64,000 bases of DNA from Pandoraea fibrosis. Its GTDB lineage: Bacteria; Pseudomonadota; Gammaproteobacteria; Burkholderiales; Burkholderiaceae. The stretch covers positions 3,286,001 to 3,350,000 of the forward strand of contig NZ_CP047385.1 of NCBI RefSeq assembly GCF_000807775.2, in the 5' to 3' direction. Of this stretch, positions 7,817 through 17,586 are shown in pieces. Position numbers and translations under genes: made by a program. Positions within the stretch are counted from its first letter, which is position 1. Each line of letters starts with the position of its first letter. The notes beneath the pieces are model-generated. The model did not search any database. It had not been told where the DNA came from and saw nothing but the letters and a program-made list of their open reading frames with translations.

Positions 7817-8860
7817 TCAGGCGTCGGGGACGACCATGACCCCGGCGCGCAAACCGTTCGCGACATTGGGATTCGGGAACACGATGCGTTCCTCCGGGTG
7901 CGACACCGTATAGGTATTTTCGCCATCGCGGGCGAGAACGGTACCCGCGGCGTAGGGCGTAAAGTTTGGCGTGTCGGCCGGCACGTCGAGCACGAAGGCG
8001 TCGGTTCGCCGCACGATTTCGGCGGCCACGCGAAAGCGTTGCGCATGCGGGACCTTGCCATCCTCGCGTTGGCCCATCTCGCCGCCGGACAGCCAGCGTC
8101 GCAGCGCGGCGTCGATGCCCGAGAAGTCTGCCAGGCGGTTCTGTCCGAACGGCGCCACCTTGCCTAGCTCCAGCGTGCAGCTTTCGGCGCCGAATCGGGC
8201 GCACGTGTAGTAAGAAAACGTGACGGAGGGCTGTTCGGTGCGCATCACTGCCTCGATTTCGGCGGCGGCCAGCGTCTCGATCCAGTCGTCGGTCGGTGGA
8301 TGCTCGGGCGTGCCCGGCACGACCGCGAAGCGGGGAAATAGCGACGGGCGAATGGCGGTGTGCATGTCGACGTGCCGACGCTGTCGGCGCACACCATCGA
8401 TCCCCGCAAAGAATTGCGCCACGATCACTTCGAGTTCGCGAGCGCGCTGCACGGCAGGCGATTCGGCCCGCTTGGCGTGGGCCCCCTGAAACAGGCGGTT
8501 CAGGTCGTATTCGAGGTATCGCTTGCCGGCGCGCACGGCGTCCGGGTTGCCGAGGATGACGAGGACCCGCTCGCGCAACGTCAGGCGGCCGTCGGCGATG
8601 TCGCGCAGAAGGCCGTCGACGATTTCGATCGGGGCCGTTTCGTCCCCGTGAATTCCACACGACAGAACGGCGTCGAAGCGAATGCCCCGAGAGGTTTTCG
8701 CCTCGTCGCCGGTGCCGACCGGGGTAAGTTCGAGCACGCCTTCAGCGTGTCGTTGCCAGCGCACGCCGCAGGGATCGATACCCTCGTCGTGGGCGGCATC
8801 GCGCGATTCGCGCACATCGCTTAGCCAGTGGCGCAGGGCCGAACGATTGGCGTCGGTCAT
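7817..8860 (-). CDS. astE: Succinylglutamate desuccinylase
   Basis: Zinc-dependent deacylase of the AstE/aspartoacylase family that releases succinate from N-succinylglutamate, the last step of the arginine succinyltransferase (AST) pathway. 347 residues, normal length. Zinc ligands are visible as His71 and Glu74 (GIHGDETAPIE) and His167 (VDMHTAIRPS). The ribosome site is GGAGAG before the ATG. It is divergent from astD with 210 bases between starts, whereas AST operons commonly carry astE on the same strand after astB. The shared intergenic region probably holds both promoters. Confidence 0.95.
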   Translation of the reverse strand: MTDANRSALRHWLSDVRESRDAAHDEGIDPCGVRWQRHAEGVLELTPVGTGDEAKTSRGIRFDAVLSCGIHGDETAPIEIVDGLLRDIADGRLTLRERVLVILGNPDAVRAGKRYLEYDLNRLFQGAHAKRAESPAVQRARELEVIVAQFFAGIDGVRRQRRHVDMHTAIRPSLFPRFAVVPGTPEHPPTDDWIETLAAAEIEAVMRTEQPSVTFSYYTCARFGAESCTLELGKVAPFGQNRLADFSGIDAALRRWLSGGEMGQREDGKVPHAQRFRVAAEIVRRTDAFVLDVPADTPNFTPYAAGTVLARDGENTYTVSHPEERIVFPNPNVANGLRAGVMVVPDA

Positions 8861-8956
8861 GGTGATAGCTCTCCGGAAAACTCAGATTCGTATTCTATGC
8901 GTGTCGCCGGCATGACCGTCACATGACAACGCAGATGCGCGGCAACGCCCTGTTGA

Positions 8957-10552
<1,596 letters not shown>

Positions 10553-10597
10553 GCGTCGTATCGACTTCATCGGATTTTTGTTTTCTCAGGAATTGAC

Positions 10598-11962
10598 ATG
10601 ACGGGTTCTGCCCTCGAAGCCAACTTCGACGGATTGGTCGGCCCCACGCACAACTATGCGGGGTTGTCGTTCGGCAACGTCGCTTCGGCAAACAACGCCA
10701 ATCGCGTTTCCAACCCGCGTGAGGCAGCGCTGCAAGGGCTGGCCAAGATGAAGGCGCTGGCCGATCTCGGCTACGCGCAGGGCGTATTGCCCCCGCAGGA
10801 GCGGCCATCGGTGGCATTGTTGCGCACGCTTGGATTCGCGGGCGACGACCGCACGGTCATTCGCGAAGCGGCGCGTACCGCCCCCGCATTGCTGGGGGCT
10901 GCCTGTTCGGCAGCCAGCATGTGGACGGCCAATGCCGCCACCGTAAGCCCGTCGGCCGATACGACCGATGGTCGCGTGCATTTCACGGCGGCCAATCTAT
11001 GCAGCAAGCTGCACCGCGCCATCGAGCACGACACCACATCACGCGTGCTGCGCGCGGCGTTTCCGGACGAAGCGCACTTCGCGCATCACGACGCATTACC
11101 GGGCTGGCCGTCTCTCGGGGACGAGGGGGCGGCGAACCACACGCGGTTTTGCGCGGCTTACGGCGAGCGGGGCGTCGAGTTTTTTGTCTATGGACGGGAC
11201 GATCTGGCCAGCGGCACAGCCCCAAGCCGGTTTCCCGCGCGCCAGACATTACAGGCGAGTCAGGCGATTGCCCGTCTTCACGGACTGGCCGACGAGGACG
11301 TGGTGTTCGCTCAGCAGCATCCCGACGCCATCGATGCGGGGGTCTTCCATAACGATGTGATTGCGGTGGGCAATGGCAATGTGTTGTTCTGCCATGCGCT
11401 GGCGTTCGTCGATCAGGCCGCGGTGCTGGCAACGCTGCGCGAGCGACTGGCCGCCAGAGGCGCCCGCCTGGAGGTGATCGAGGTGTCCGAAGCGGACGTC
11501 TCGATCGAGGACACTGTCGGCAGCTATCTCTTCAACAGCCAGTTGCTGGAACGGACCCCGGAGGCGGGCGGTGGCATGCGGCTGGTGGTCCCGCAAGAAT
11601 GTCGTGAACGCCCGGCGGTATGGCGTTATCTCGAATCGCTGGTCGCCGGCAGCGGCCCGATTCGTGAGCTACAGGTGTTCGATTTGCGCGAGAGCATGCG
11701 CAACGGCGGCGGTCCGGCATGTCTGCGGCTGCGGGTGGTGTTGACCGAGGCCGAACGCAAGGCGGCGCACGCGGGGTTGTGGATCGACGATACCCGCTAC
11801 GCGGCACTGACCGACTGGGTGACGCGTCACTATCGTGACCGGCTGTCGGTGAGCGATCTGGCCGATCCGGCATTGCTCGACGAATGCCGCACGGCCCTCG
11901 ACGAGCTGACGCAGTTGCTGGGGCTGGGCAACAACCTTTACCCGTTCCAGCGCGACGCTTGA
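10598..11962 (+). CDS. astB: N-succinylarginine dihydrolase
   Basis: Converts N2-succinylarginine to succinylornithine, two ammonia and CO2 in the AST pathway. 454 residues, close to the E. coli enzyme. The N-terminus [21 protein letters not shown] is diagnostic. The Cys nucleophile is Cys375 in [14 protein letters not shown]; a catalytic His lies in [16 protein letters not shown] precedes the ATG. It sits behind astD. The FMN reductase gene follows 67 bases later and could be read from the same promoter. Confidence 0.96.
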   Translation: MTGSALEANFDGLVGPTHNYAGLSFGNVASANNANRVSNPREAALQGLAKMKALADLGYAQGVLPPQERPSVALLRTLGFAGDDRTVIREAARTAPALLGAACSAASMWTANAATVSPSADTTDGRVHFTAANLCSKLHRAIEHDTTSRVLRAAFPDEAHFAHHDALPGWPSLGDEGAANHTRFCAAYGERGVEFFVYGRDDLASGTAPSRFPARQTLQASQAIARLHGLADEDVVFAQQHPDAIDAGVFHNDVIAVGNGNVLFCHALAFVDQAAVLATLRERLAARGARLEVIEVSEADVSIEDTVGSYLFNSQLLERTPEAGGGMRLVVPQECRERPAVWRYLESLVAGSGPIRELQVFDLRESMRNGGGPACLRLRVVLTEAERKAAHAGLWIDDTRYAALTDWVTRHYRDRLSVSDLADPALLDECRTALDELTQLLGLGNNLYPFQRDA

Positions 11963-12029
11963 GTGCAATACACCGATGGCGGCATTGCGCTCTGACGAAT
12001 TCCCATCCGTAACGAAAGGAGTCGACTCG

Positions 12030-12599
12030 ATGACGACAATCATTGGTTTGTCCGGCAGCCTGCGCAAGGGCTCATACAACACGGCGCTGCTGGCTGCGGC
12101 AAAGGCGGTGGCGCCTGCGGGCGTGACACTTGACGTTCGCACGTTGCACGGCATTCCGCTTTACGACGGCGATGTGGAAGCCAGCGAGGGGATTCCGGAT
12201 GCGGTCAGCGCGTTGAAAGATGCCATCGCGAAGGCCGATGGTTTGTTGCTGGCAACGCCGGAGTACAACAACGGCATACCCGGGGTGTTCAAGAATGCAC
12301 TCGATTGGCTATCGCGACCTCCCGCCGATAGCGCACGCGTGTTCCAGAACAAGCCGGTGGCCATCATGGGCGCGTCGCCCGGCGGCTTCGGCACGATTCT
12401 CAGTCAGAACGCGTGGTTGCCGGTACTGCGCACGCTACAGACCGCCCCGTGGTGGCAGGGCCGCCTGATGGTGTCGCATGCAAACAAGGTCATCGATGTC
12501 GATGGCAACCTTCAGGACGATGCCGTGCGTCAGCAACTGGCAGCGTTTGTCGCCGGATTTGTCGCGTTCCTTAAGGAGAAGGAAACGGGTTTGCGGTGA
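12030..12599 (+). CDS. NADPH-dependent FMN reductase (flavodoxin-like fold)
   Basis: 189 residues from the ATG at 12030, preceded by AAAGGAGTC. The N-terminal GLSGSLRKGSYNTALL is the FMN phosphate-binding loop and TPEYNNGIPGVFKNALDWLSRP is the second flavin motif of the NADPH-dependent FMN reductase/ChrR/azoreductase family. Members reduce quinones, azo dyes or chromate, and the in vivo substrate cannot be read from sequence. Cytosolic. It may be the last gene of the astD-astB transcript. An AT-rich patch follows it. Confidence 0.88.
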   Translation: MTTIIGLSGSLRKGSYNTALLAAAKAVAPAGVTLDVRTLHGIPLYDGDVEASEGIPDAVSALKDAIAKADGLLLATPEYNNGIPGVFKNALDWLSRPPADSARVFQNKPVAIMGASPGGFGTILSQNAWLPVLRTLQTAPWWQGRLMVSHANKVIDVDGNLQDDAVRQQLAAFVAGFVAFLKEKETGLR

Positions 12600-12708
12600 A
12601 ATGTGTTTTAAAACAAATGGTTATGTTGGTTTGTTGATGTCATGTGTTCAGTCTTGACGTCGACTGAACCTTCCCCAATCGAGAGTGACGAACCGATAAG
12701 CGACGCGA

Positions 12709-12763
12709 TTCACGAATTATCTGGCGATGCACTATGCTGGATGGAACGTGTCGGCCGACACGT
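12709..12763 (+). promoter_or_regulatory. Candidate promoter with perfect 18-bp palindrome before the DUF1488 gene
   Basis: TTCACG (12709-12714) and TATGCT (12733-12738) are 18 bases apart and resemble a sigma-70 promoter. Eight bases after the -10 begins a perfect palindrome, ACGTGTCGGCCGACACGT (12746-12763), placed over the likely transcription start. This is the classic position for a repressor operator. The regulator is unknown. Confidence 0.45.
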
Positions 12764-12798
12764 CGATCGCGTCCTTTCGTCAACCCGGGGGTGTCGCC

Positions 12799-13101
12799 AT
12801 GCAAATCGAGTTTCCGGATCACCGTCCCGTGTTCAATTACGAAGATCTGACGATCGAATTTGCCGTTGTCGTCAATGGCCGGCCGTTTGATTGTGCGGTG
12901 TCGGCCGAAGCGCTGGAGGATCACTTCGGCGCGCACTCGGCCCGCGCAGACGATCTGCTGCATGCCTTCGAACACGGACGCAGCGATATTCATGCGCTCA
13001 CGCGTCAATATCTGACGATGGGGCTCGCTGGCCCCGTGCTGCTGCGCAGCGGACACTTCCGCTGGGTGCGCGAGGCGAAGCGCCAGGAGGCGCGGCGTTG
13101 A
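12799..13101 (+). CDS. DUF1488-family small protein
   Basis: 100 residues from the ATG at 12799 (MQIEFPDHRPVFNYEDLTIEF). An in-frame ATG at 12727 would extend into the proposed promoter and palindrome, so the shorter form is preferred. The pattern FPDxxPxFxxxxLxIxFxxxVNGRPxxCAVSAEALEDHFGA, a central Asp-rich stretch and the C-terminal GPVLLRSGHFRW match DUF1488. Function is unknown; members are short cytosolic proteins common in Burkholderiaceae. A hairpin with a T-tail follows the stop codon, so it is probably a single-gene transcript. Confidence 0.8.
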   Translation: MQIEFPDHRPVFNYEDLTIEFAVVVNGRPFDCAVSAEALEDHFGAHSARADDLLHAFEHGRSDIHALTRQYLTMGLAGPVLLRSGHFRWVREAKRQEARR

Positions 13102-13105
13102 TCGC

Positions 13106-13129
13106 ACATTCCAATGAGAGGAATGTTTT
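13106..13129 (+). terminator. Terminator after the DUF1488 gene
   Basis: ACATTCC (13106-13112) and GGAATGT (13120-13126) form a 7-bp stem with a 7-base loop, continuing into TTT (four T in a row with the stem base). It begins 5 bases after the stop codon. Confidence 0.55.
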
Positions 13130-13184
13130 CGCGCAGGGGAATTGACTGACGTCAAAGCATGGATTGTTTAGGCATACGACTCAA

Positions 13185-13213
13185 TTGGCGAGCCGTAGGG
13201 ATCGGCGTACACT
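13185..13213 (+). promoter_or_regulatory. Candidate promoter of the first mini membrane protein
   Basis: TTGGCG (13185-13190) and TACACT (13208-13213) are separated by exactly 17 bases. The start codon follows 62 bases after the -10. The second paralogue has the same TACACTG at 13543-13549 but no clear -35 in front of it. Confidence 0.4.
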
Positions 13214-13274
13214 GGTGTTGCCGCTAAGGAAGTTACAGCAGCGGCACCCTCGCCGATAACGATAAGGAGTCGCC

Positions 13275-13484
13275 ATGGGCTCGGAATTCCGCGTTGTCAT
13301 CGCCTCGATTGCGGCCTTCATGACGTTGGCCGGGGCGTTTGCCACCATCCACGGTTTGCTTTACGACAAGACCCACGTCATGCACGGCGGTGTGGTCACG
13401 GTGTTGTTCGGCATTCTCTTCATTGTCGTGATGCTCACCCCGTGGCCGCGAGACGAAGAGAGCGAGACCAAGTCAAAGTCCTGA
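13275..13484 (+). CDS. Small two-helix membrane protein, tandem copy 1
   Basis: 69 residues with two hydrophobic helices (about residues 7-29 and 37-57), no signal cleavage site, and a charged C-tail rich in Glu, Ser and Lys. GATAAGGAGTCGCC is a strong ribosome site. The segment IASIAAF..L.G.FATIHGLL is repeated in the gene at 13674, with about 29 of 53 positions identical by eye, and both end the second helix in ML.PW. This conservation in tandem supports a real gene. I know no function for the family. It is likely an inner-membrane protein. Confidence 0.7.
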   Translation: MGSEFRVVIASIAAFMTLAGAFATIHGLLYDKTHVMHGGVVTVLFGILFIVVMLTPWPRDEESETKSKS

Positions 13485-13673
13485 GGTCCTGCTAATCCCT
13501 GGGTCCCTCGATCCCCGGCTAACCGTTTGACGCGGCGCGTCCTACACTGAGAAGTGAGGGACGCCGCCGAAGCCATCCGAACCTCGCGCGGCCCGGCTGA
13601 CTAGCCGCCGGTCGTGTCGACTTCCTGACCTGAGCCGCTTCGCAACGCGCGTGACCTCGTTGTGAGGTGACGT

Positions 13674-13865
13674 ATGTGTTCCGATACCCGCGTCTTCATT
13701 GCCTCCATCGCCGCGTTCGTGATGCTGGGAGGCATTTTCGCCACGATCCACGGTCTGCTGTTCAACTTGCCGGAAGTGTCGCGCTATGGCGTGGCCGCCG
13801 TGCTGCTGGGCGCGACGTGCACGGCCACGATGCTCATTCCGTGGGGCGCGCACGAGAAGTCGTGA
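13674..13865 (+). CDS. Small two-helix membrane protein, tandem copy 2
   Basis: 63 residues, clearly paralogous to the protein at 13275: TRVFIASIAAF and FATIHGLL are shared, as are the spacing of the two helices and the final MLIPW. GTGAGGTGACGT before the ATG is an acceptable ribosome site. The two genes are 189 bases apart, so each may have its own promoter. The linker between the helices differs (NLPEVSRYG against DKTHVMHGG), which suggests divergence after an old duplication. No function is recognised. Confidence 0.65.
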   Translation: MCSDTRVFIASIAAFVMLGGIFATIHGLLFNLPEVSRYGVAAVLLGATCTATMLIPWGAHEKS

Positions 13866-13930
13866 CACGTCGAGAGGCGTGTCGAGCGTTGAGCGGATGC
13901 GTGTGTGAGACGGTCGCCGCAGTGCGCCGT

Positions 13931-14668
13931 TCAGGCAAGGCGTGCCCGCAGGCACATGAAGGCGGGGAGTTGCGACAACTCGTCGTATAGCCGCCGGTCG
14001 ACGGATTTCATCTCGGGTAACGGCAGCGGTTCGACCATGCGCTCGATCTGCCAGCCTGCGTCGGCAGCGGCATTCAGAATGCCCGCCAGCGGGCGCCGGT
14101 ACGATTCCACATACGGCTTCGGCTCCCCGAAGCCGCTCCAGTACATCCCGAAGCGCGTGGTGTCGAAGTACGTGCGGTTGCGCCGGGTGCGCTCGTCGAG
14201 CCAGTCGCGCATGGGGTGCCCCATGGACCAGACCAGCGTTGCACCGGGTTTGGCCACGCGCGCGAATTCGCGGAAGGTCGGCCCGAGATTTTCCACGTAA
14301 TCGAGGGCGAGGGCGCTGACGATGGCGTCGAAACGATCGTCGTCCAGCGTGACGAAGGCTTCGCCGAGGTCCTGCACGTCGAACGTCGCCGCCAGTCCTT
14401 CGCAGCGCTTGCGGGCCAGCGCGATCATTTCCGGCGTGACATCGATGCCATGCACCGTCGCGCCTTGCTCGGCGAGCCAGGCGCTGTTGATGCCCGGGCC
14501 ACAGCCCGCGTCGAGCACTTGTTGTCCGGAGGTATCGCCCAGCAGTGCGCGCGTGGCGGGACGCTCGTACAAGGCGTTATGCGGCTTGGTGACGGCAATC
14601 TCGGCGTAACGTTCGGCGAAACTCGCGTAGGCGGTGCGTCCTATCGACGCTGGATCGGATGACGACAT
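13931..14668 (-). CDS. Class I SAM-dependent methyltransferase
   Basis: 245 residues from the ATG at 14668 (MSSSDPASIGRTAYASFAERYAEI), preceded by CTGGAG. A much longer frame upstream lacks similarity and a start signal. SAM motif I is VLDAGCGPGINSAWLAEQG, an acidic residue ends the next strand (HGIDVTPEM), and FDAIVSALALDYVENL is the post-motif region typical of UbiE/BioC-like Methyltransf_11 proteins. The substrate is unknown. It is divergent from the flavoprotein gene at 14962 and convergent with the mini membrane genes, whose last member ends 66 bases away. Confidence 0.85.
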   Translation of the reverse strand: MSSSDPASIGRTAYASFAERYAEIAVTKPHNALYERPATRALLGDTSGQQVLDAGCGPGINSAWLAEQGATVHGIDVTPEMIALARKRCEGLAATFDVQDLGEAFVTLDDDRFDAIVSALALDYVENLGPTFREFARVAKPGATLVWSMGHPMRDWLDERTRRNRTYFDTTRFGMYWSGFGEPKPYVESYRRPLAGILNAAADAGWQIERMVEPLPLPEMKSVDRRLYDELSQLPAFMCLRARLA

Positions 14669-14961
14669 GCGCGACTCCAGGATGACGCCCTGCGCAGTGC
14701 CGGTCGATGCGAATGCGTGACGGTGTCGGCGCCGCAGGGCGAAAGCAAATTGCGGGGGGAGCGATTGTAACGCCAAAGCGGCGAGTATCCGCCATGCTCT
14801 GCCGATCTGCGCGATCTGTGCCATGTGGAGCCTGATGAAAATCGCCTCTCCCCGGGTGTCGAGGTGACACCTATGTGGGACAATGACGGCCTTCGCCGCC
14901 GCGCCTCTCCCTGAAGCGGGCGTTGTGCGACAGCCGTTATTGCACGACCACATTCCCAAGC

Positions 14962-16257
14962 ATGTCCGAATCCAGCCTGTCTGCCTCGCCGTCTGCGTTT
15001 GACGCTTCGACCCCCGAGGTCGCCGAGACCATCGATGTCGCCGTGATAGGCGCCGGTCCCGCCGGTCTGATGGCGGCCGAAGTGTTATCGGCGGCGGGTT
15101 GGCGTGTCCACGTCTACGACGCGATGCCGTCGGTCGGGCGCAAGTTTCTGATGGCAGGCAAGGGCGGCATGAATCTGACGCACAGCGAGCCCGTCGCGCC
15201 CTTCGTGTCGCGATACGGCAAGCGTGCGGACAGCGTTGCTCAGTGGCTGCGCCGATTCAGCGCGGACGACGTGCGATCGTGGGCGCATCGCTTGGGCATC
15301 GACACGTTTGTCGGGACATCGGGACGCGTTTTTCCCGTCGACATGAAAGCGGCGCCGCTATTGCGCGCCTGGCTCACGCGGCTACGCGCGGGGGGTGTCA
15401 GGTTGCATGTGCGTCATCGCTGGCTGGGCTGGGAGGCACAGGCCGCAGCGGGCCCGCACGACCTGCGATTCACCACGCCCGGTGGCGAGCGCCGGGTGCA
15501 GGCGAAGGCGGTGGTGCTGGCCTTGGGGGGCGCGAGTTGGCCGCAATTGGGATCGGACGCCGCCTGGGTCCCCTGGTTGCAGGATCACGGCGTCAGCGTT
15601 GCGCCGCTCTTGCCGGCTAACGCGGGTTTCGAGACGGACTGGACGCTGCACTTGCGCGAACGGTTCGCGGGGCACCCGGTGAAGTCGGTCACGATGTCGC
15701 TGCCGGATGGCACGACGCGGCAAGGCGAGTTCGTGATCTCGACGCATGGTATCGAGGGCAGTCTGGTGTACGCGCTGTGTGCGCCGATTCGCGATGCGAT
15801 CCGTGCTAACGGCAGCGCGCAGGTCTATCTGGATCTGTTGCCGGACTGGCGTGCGGAGCGTGTGGCCGAGGAGGTGTCGCGTGCGCGCGGATCGCGCTCG
15901 ATGGCAAGCCATCTGCAAAGCCGTCTGGGCATTGCCGGCGTGAAGGCGGCGCTGCTGCGCGAGTGCCTGCCGCGTGAGACGTTCAACGATCCTGCGGCCC
16001 TTGCCGCCGGCATCAAGCGACTGCCGTTGACGCTGTTGCGCACCCGGCCGATTGCCGAGGTCATCAGCAGTGCCGGAGGCGTTGCGCTCGAGGCACTGGA
16101 CGCGAAGCTGATGGTGAAGGCGCTGCCTGGGGTGTTCTGTGCAGGGGAAATGCTCGACTGGGAAGCGCCGACCGGCGGGTATTTGTTGAGCGCATGCTTT
16201 GCGAGCGCCTGTGTGGCCGGCGACGGTGCGGCCGCTTATCTTCAGACGCTCCGCTAA
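14962..16257 (+). CDS. HI0933-type NAD(P)/FAD-dependent oxidoreductase (TIGR03862-like flavoprotein)
   Basis: 431 residues from the ATG at 14962; an upstream TTG at 14923 is less likely. The dinucleotide-binding fold VAVIGAGPAGLMAAEVLSAAG is at about residues 26-46. It is followed by the family signature GRKFLMAGKGGMNLTHSEP and GRVFPVDMKAAPLLRAW. The C-terminal second FAD motif is LPGVFCAGEMLDWEAPTGGYLLSACFASA. This is the pattern of the HI0933/YhiN family, whose biochemical role is not established. Cytosolic. A hairpin at 16265 separates it from the convergent methyltransferase gene. Confidence 0.88.
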   Translation: MSESSLSASPSAFDASTPEVAETIDVAVIGAGPAGLMAAEVLSAAGWRVHVYDAMPSVGRKFLMAGKGGMNLTHSEPVAPFVSRYGKRADSVAQWLRRFSADDVRSWAHRLGIDTFVGTSGRVFPVDMKAAPLLRAWLTRLRAGGVRLHVRHRWLGWEAQAAAGPHDLRFTTPGGERRVQAKAVVLALGGASWPQLGSDAAWVPWLQDHGVSVAPLLPANAGFETDWTLHLRERFAGHPVKSVTMSLPDGTTRQGEFVISTHGIEGSLVYALCAPIRDAIRANGSAQVYLDLLPDWRAERVAEEVSRARGSRSMASHLQSRLGIAGVKAALLRECLPRETFNDPAALAAGIKRLPLTLLRTRPIAEVISSAGGVALEALDAKLMVKALPGVFCAGEMLDWEAPTGGYLLSACFASACVAGDGAAAYLQTLR

Positions 16258-16264
16258 GCGAGTT

Positions 16265-16288
16265 CCCGGCGGCTGTGCCGCCACCGGG
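16265..16288. terminator. Bidirectional terminator hairpin between convergent genes
   Basis: CCCGGCGGC (16265-16273) folds onto GCCG (16277-16280) and CCGGG (16284-16288) around a TGT loop with a 3-base bulge; GGCGGC/GCCGCC is the alternative 6-bp core. It starts 8 bases after the flavoprotein stop codon and lies before the methyltransferase stop at 16321. Confidence 0.5.
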
Positions 16289-16320
16289 TGTCGCTTCGTT
16301 TGTGCGCAGAGGCGGGGGCT

Positions 16321-17484
16321 TTAAGCCGGCCGAACGCCCAGACGCCACAGCGACGTCACTTCGAGGCGTCGTGCCGCATGCAGGGGGTCGTTGGCGTCAC
16401 CCGCCTTTGGATGGTGCGGACGCACGTCGTGACGCGCGAGCACCACAAGGCCCGCACCGTGAATCCACGACAGCAACGTCTCGCGCGTGCGCAGCCCAAG
16501 ATGTTCCGCCAGATCCGACAGCACCAGCCAACCTTCGCCGCCCGGGCTCAGGTGTGCCGCCAAACCGTTCAGAAAGCCCTTGAGCATCTGGCTTTCCGGG
16601 TCGTAGACGGCGTGTTCGATAGGCGCATTCGCCTTGGCAGGCAGCCACGGCGGATTGCAGACGACCAGCGGCGCCTTGCCCTCGGGGAACAGGTCGGCGT
16701 CGATGACCTTCACCGAACGCTCGTAGCCCAGTTGCGCGATATTCTCGCGAGCACACGCCAGCGCACGAGGGTCGCGATCCGTCGCGATAACCTGCTGCAC
16801 ACCTCGACGCGCCAGCAACGCCGCAATCACGCCCGTGCCCGTACCTACGTCGAACGCCAGCGATGTCGATGGCAGCGGTGCCTGATCGATCAACTGCAAG
16901 TACTCGCCGCGAATCGGTGAGAACACGCCGTACCACGGATGAATCGACGCGCCCAGTGCCGGAATCGTCACGCCCTTCTTGCGCCACTCGTGTGCACCGA
17001 TCAATCCCAGAATCTCTCGCAACGACGCCACCGACGATACCTCGTCCGGTGCGCCCCACGCCTGCGTGCAAGCCTCTCGCACATCCGGCGCACGACGCAA
17101 CGGGATGCCGTAGTCGGCATCCAGCGGAATCAACACCATGCCCAGAATGCGCGCACGCTGAGCCTGCGCCATACGATGCTTGTGGAACGCTTCCGCTGCA
17201 CTTACGCTGACCGGAGCATCCTTCGCCGACGGCTTTCGACGCGGACGGTGCGGCGGCCGATCGACCCGGCGCGCCATCGCCTGCATCAATTGGCGCGCAT
17301 TCTGATAATCGCCGCGATACAACATTGCCGTGCCGCCGCATGCCAAATGGTACGCATCGTCGGCGGTGAGGGTGTCGTCAACGACTTCGACGCGGCGCGG
17401 CGCGGCGACGGCCGCTTCTGAACGCCAACGGGCGGTGACGGGGCGACCGTCTTCGGTCCATTCGAGCGTCGGGGTAGTGTTCAT
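16321..17484 (-). CDS. Class I methyltransferase with NPPW motif (RlmG/HemK-like catalytic core)
   Basis: 387 residues. The C-terminal half carries SAM motif I as LAFDVGTGTGVIAALLARRG (near residue 200), an acidic residue at the end of strand 2 (ATDRDPRAL), and VVCNPPWLPA, the (N/D)PPY/W motif of enzymes that methylate planar nitrogen or exocyclic amines, such as HemK/PrmC and RlmG. The N-terminal ~180 residues are a separate domain including a basic linker (RPPHRPRRKPSAKD). The target, perhaps rRNA or a protein, is not determinable. It is the last of a run of minus-strand genes with FUSC, HAD and BcsR-like genes upstream. Confidence 0.8.
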   Translation of the reverse strand: MNTTPTLEWTEDGRPVTARWRSEAAVAAPRRVEVVDDTLTADDAYHLACGGTAMLYRGDYQNARQLMQAMARRVDRPPHRPRRKPSAKDAPVSVSAAEAFHKHRMAQAQRARILGMVLIPLDADYGIPLRRAPDVREACTQAWGAPDEVSSVASLREILGLIGAHEWRKKGVTIPALGASIHPWYGVFSPIRGEYLQLIDQAPLPSTSLAFDVGTGTGVIAALLARRGVQQVIATDRDPRALACARENIAQLGYERSVKVIDADLFPEGKAPLVVCNPPWLPAKANAPIEHAVYDPESQMLKGFLNGLAAHLSPGGEGWLVLSDLAEHLGLRTRETLLSWIHGAGLVVLARHDVRPHHPKAGDANDPLHAARRLEVTSLWRLGVRPA

Positions 17485-17586
17485 GCAATGTCTTCTTTAT
17501 CACGTGGCGGCGCAGCGGAGCCCTGTTTGCGCCGGAAGCCCGCATTATGCCTGCGTTGTCCCCTGCGACTCCGAAATGGCCCGCTT

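Noticed and set aside
12604..12615. TGTTTTAAAACA palindrome after the FMN reductase gene
   Set aside because: It is short and AT-only with no loop for a stem; probably part of an AT-rich spacer rather than a terminator.
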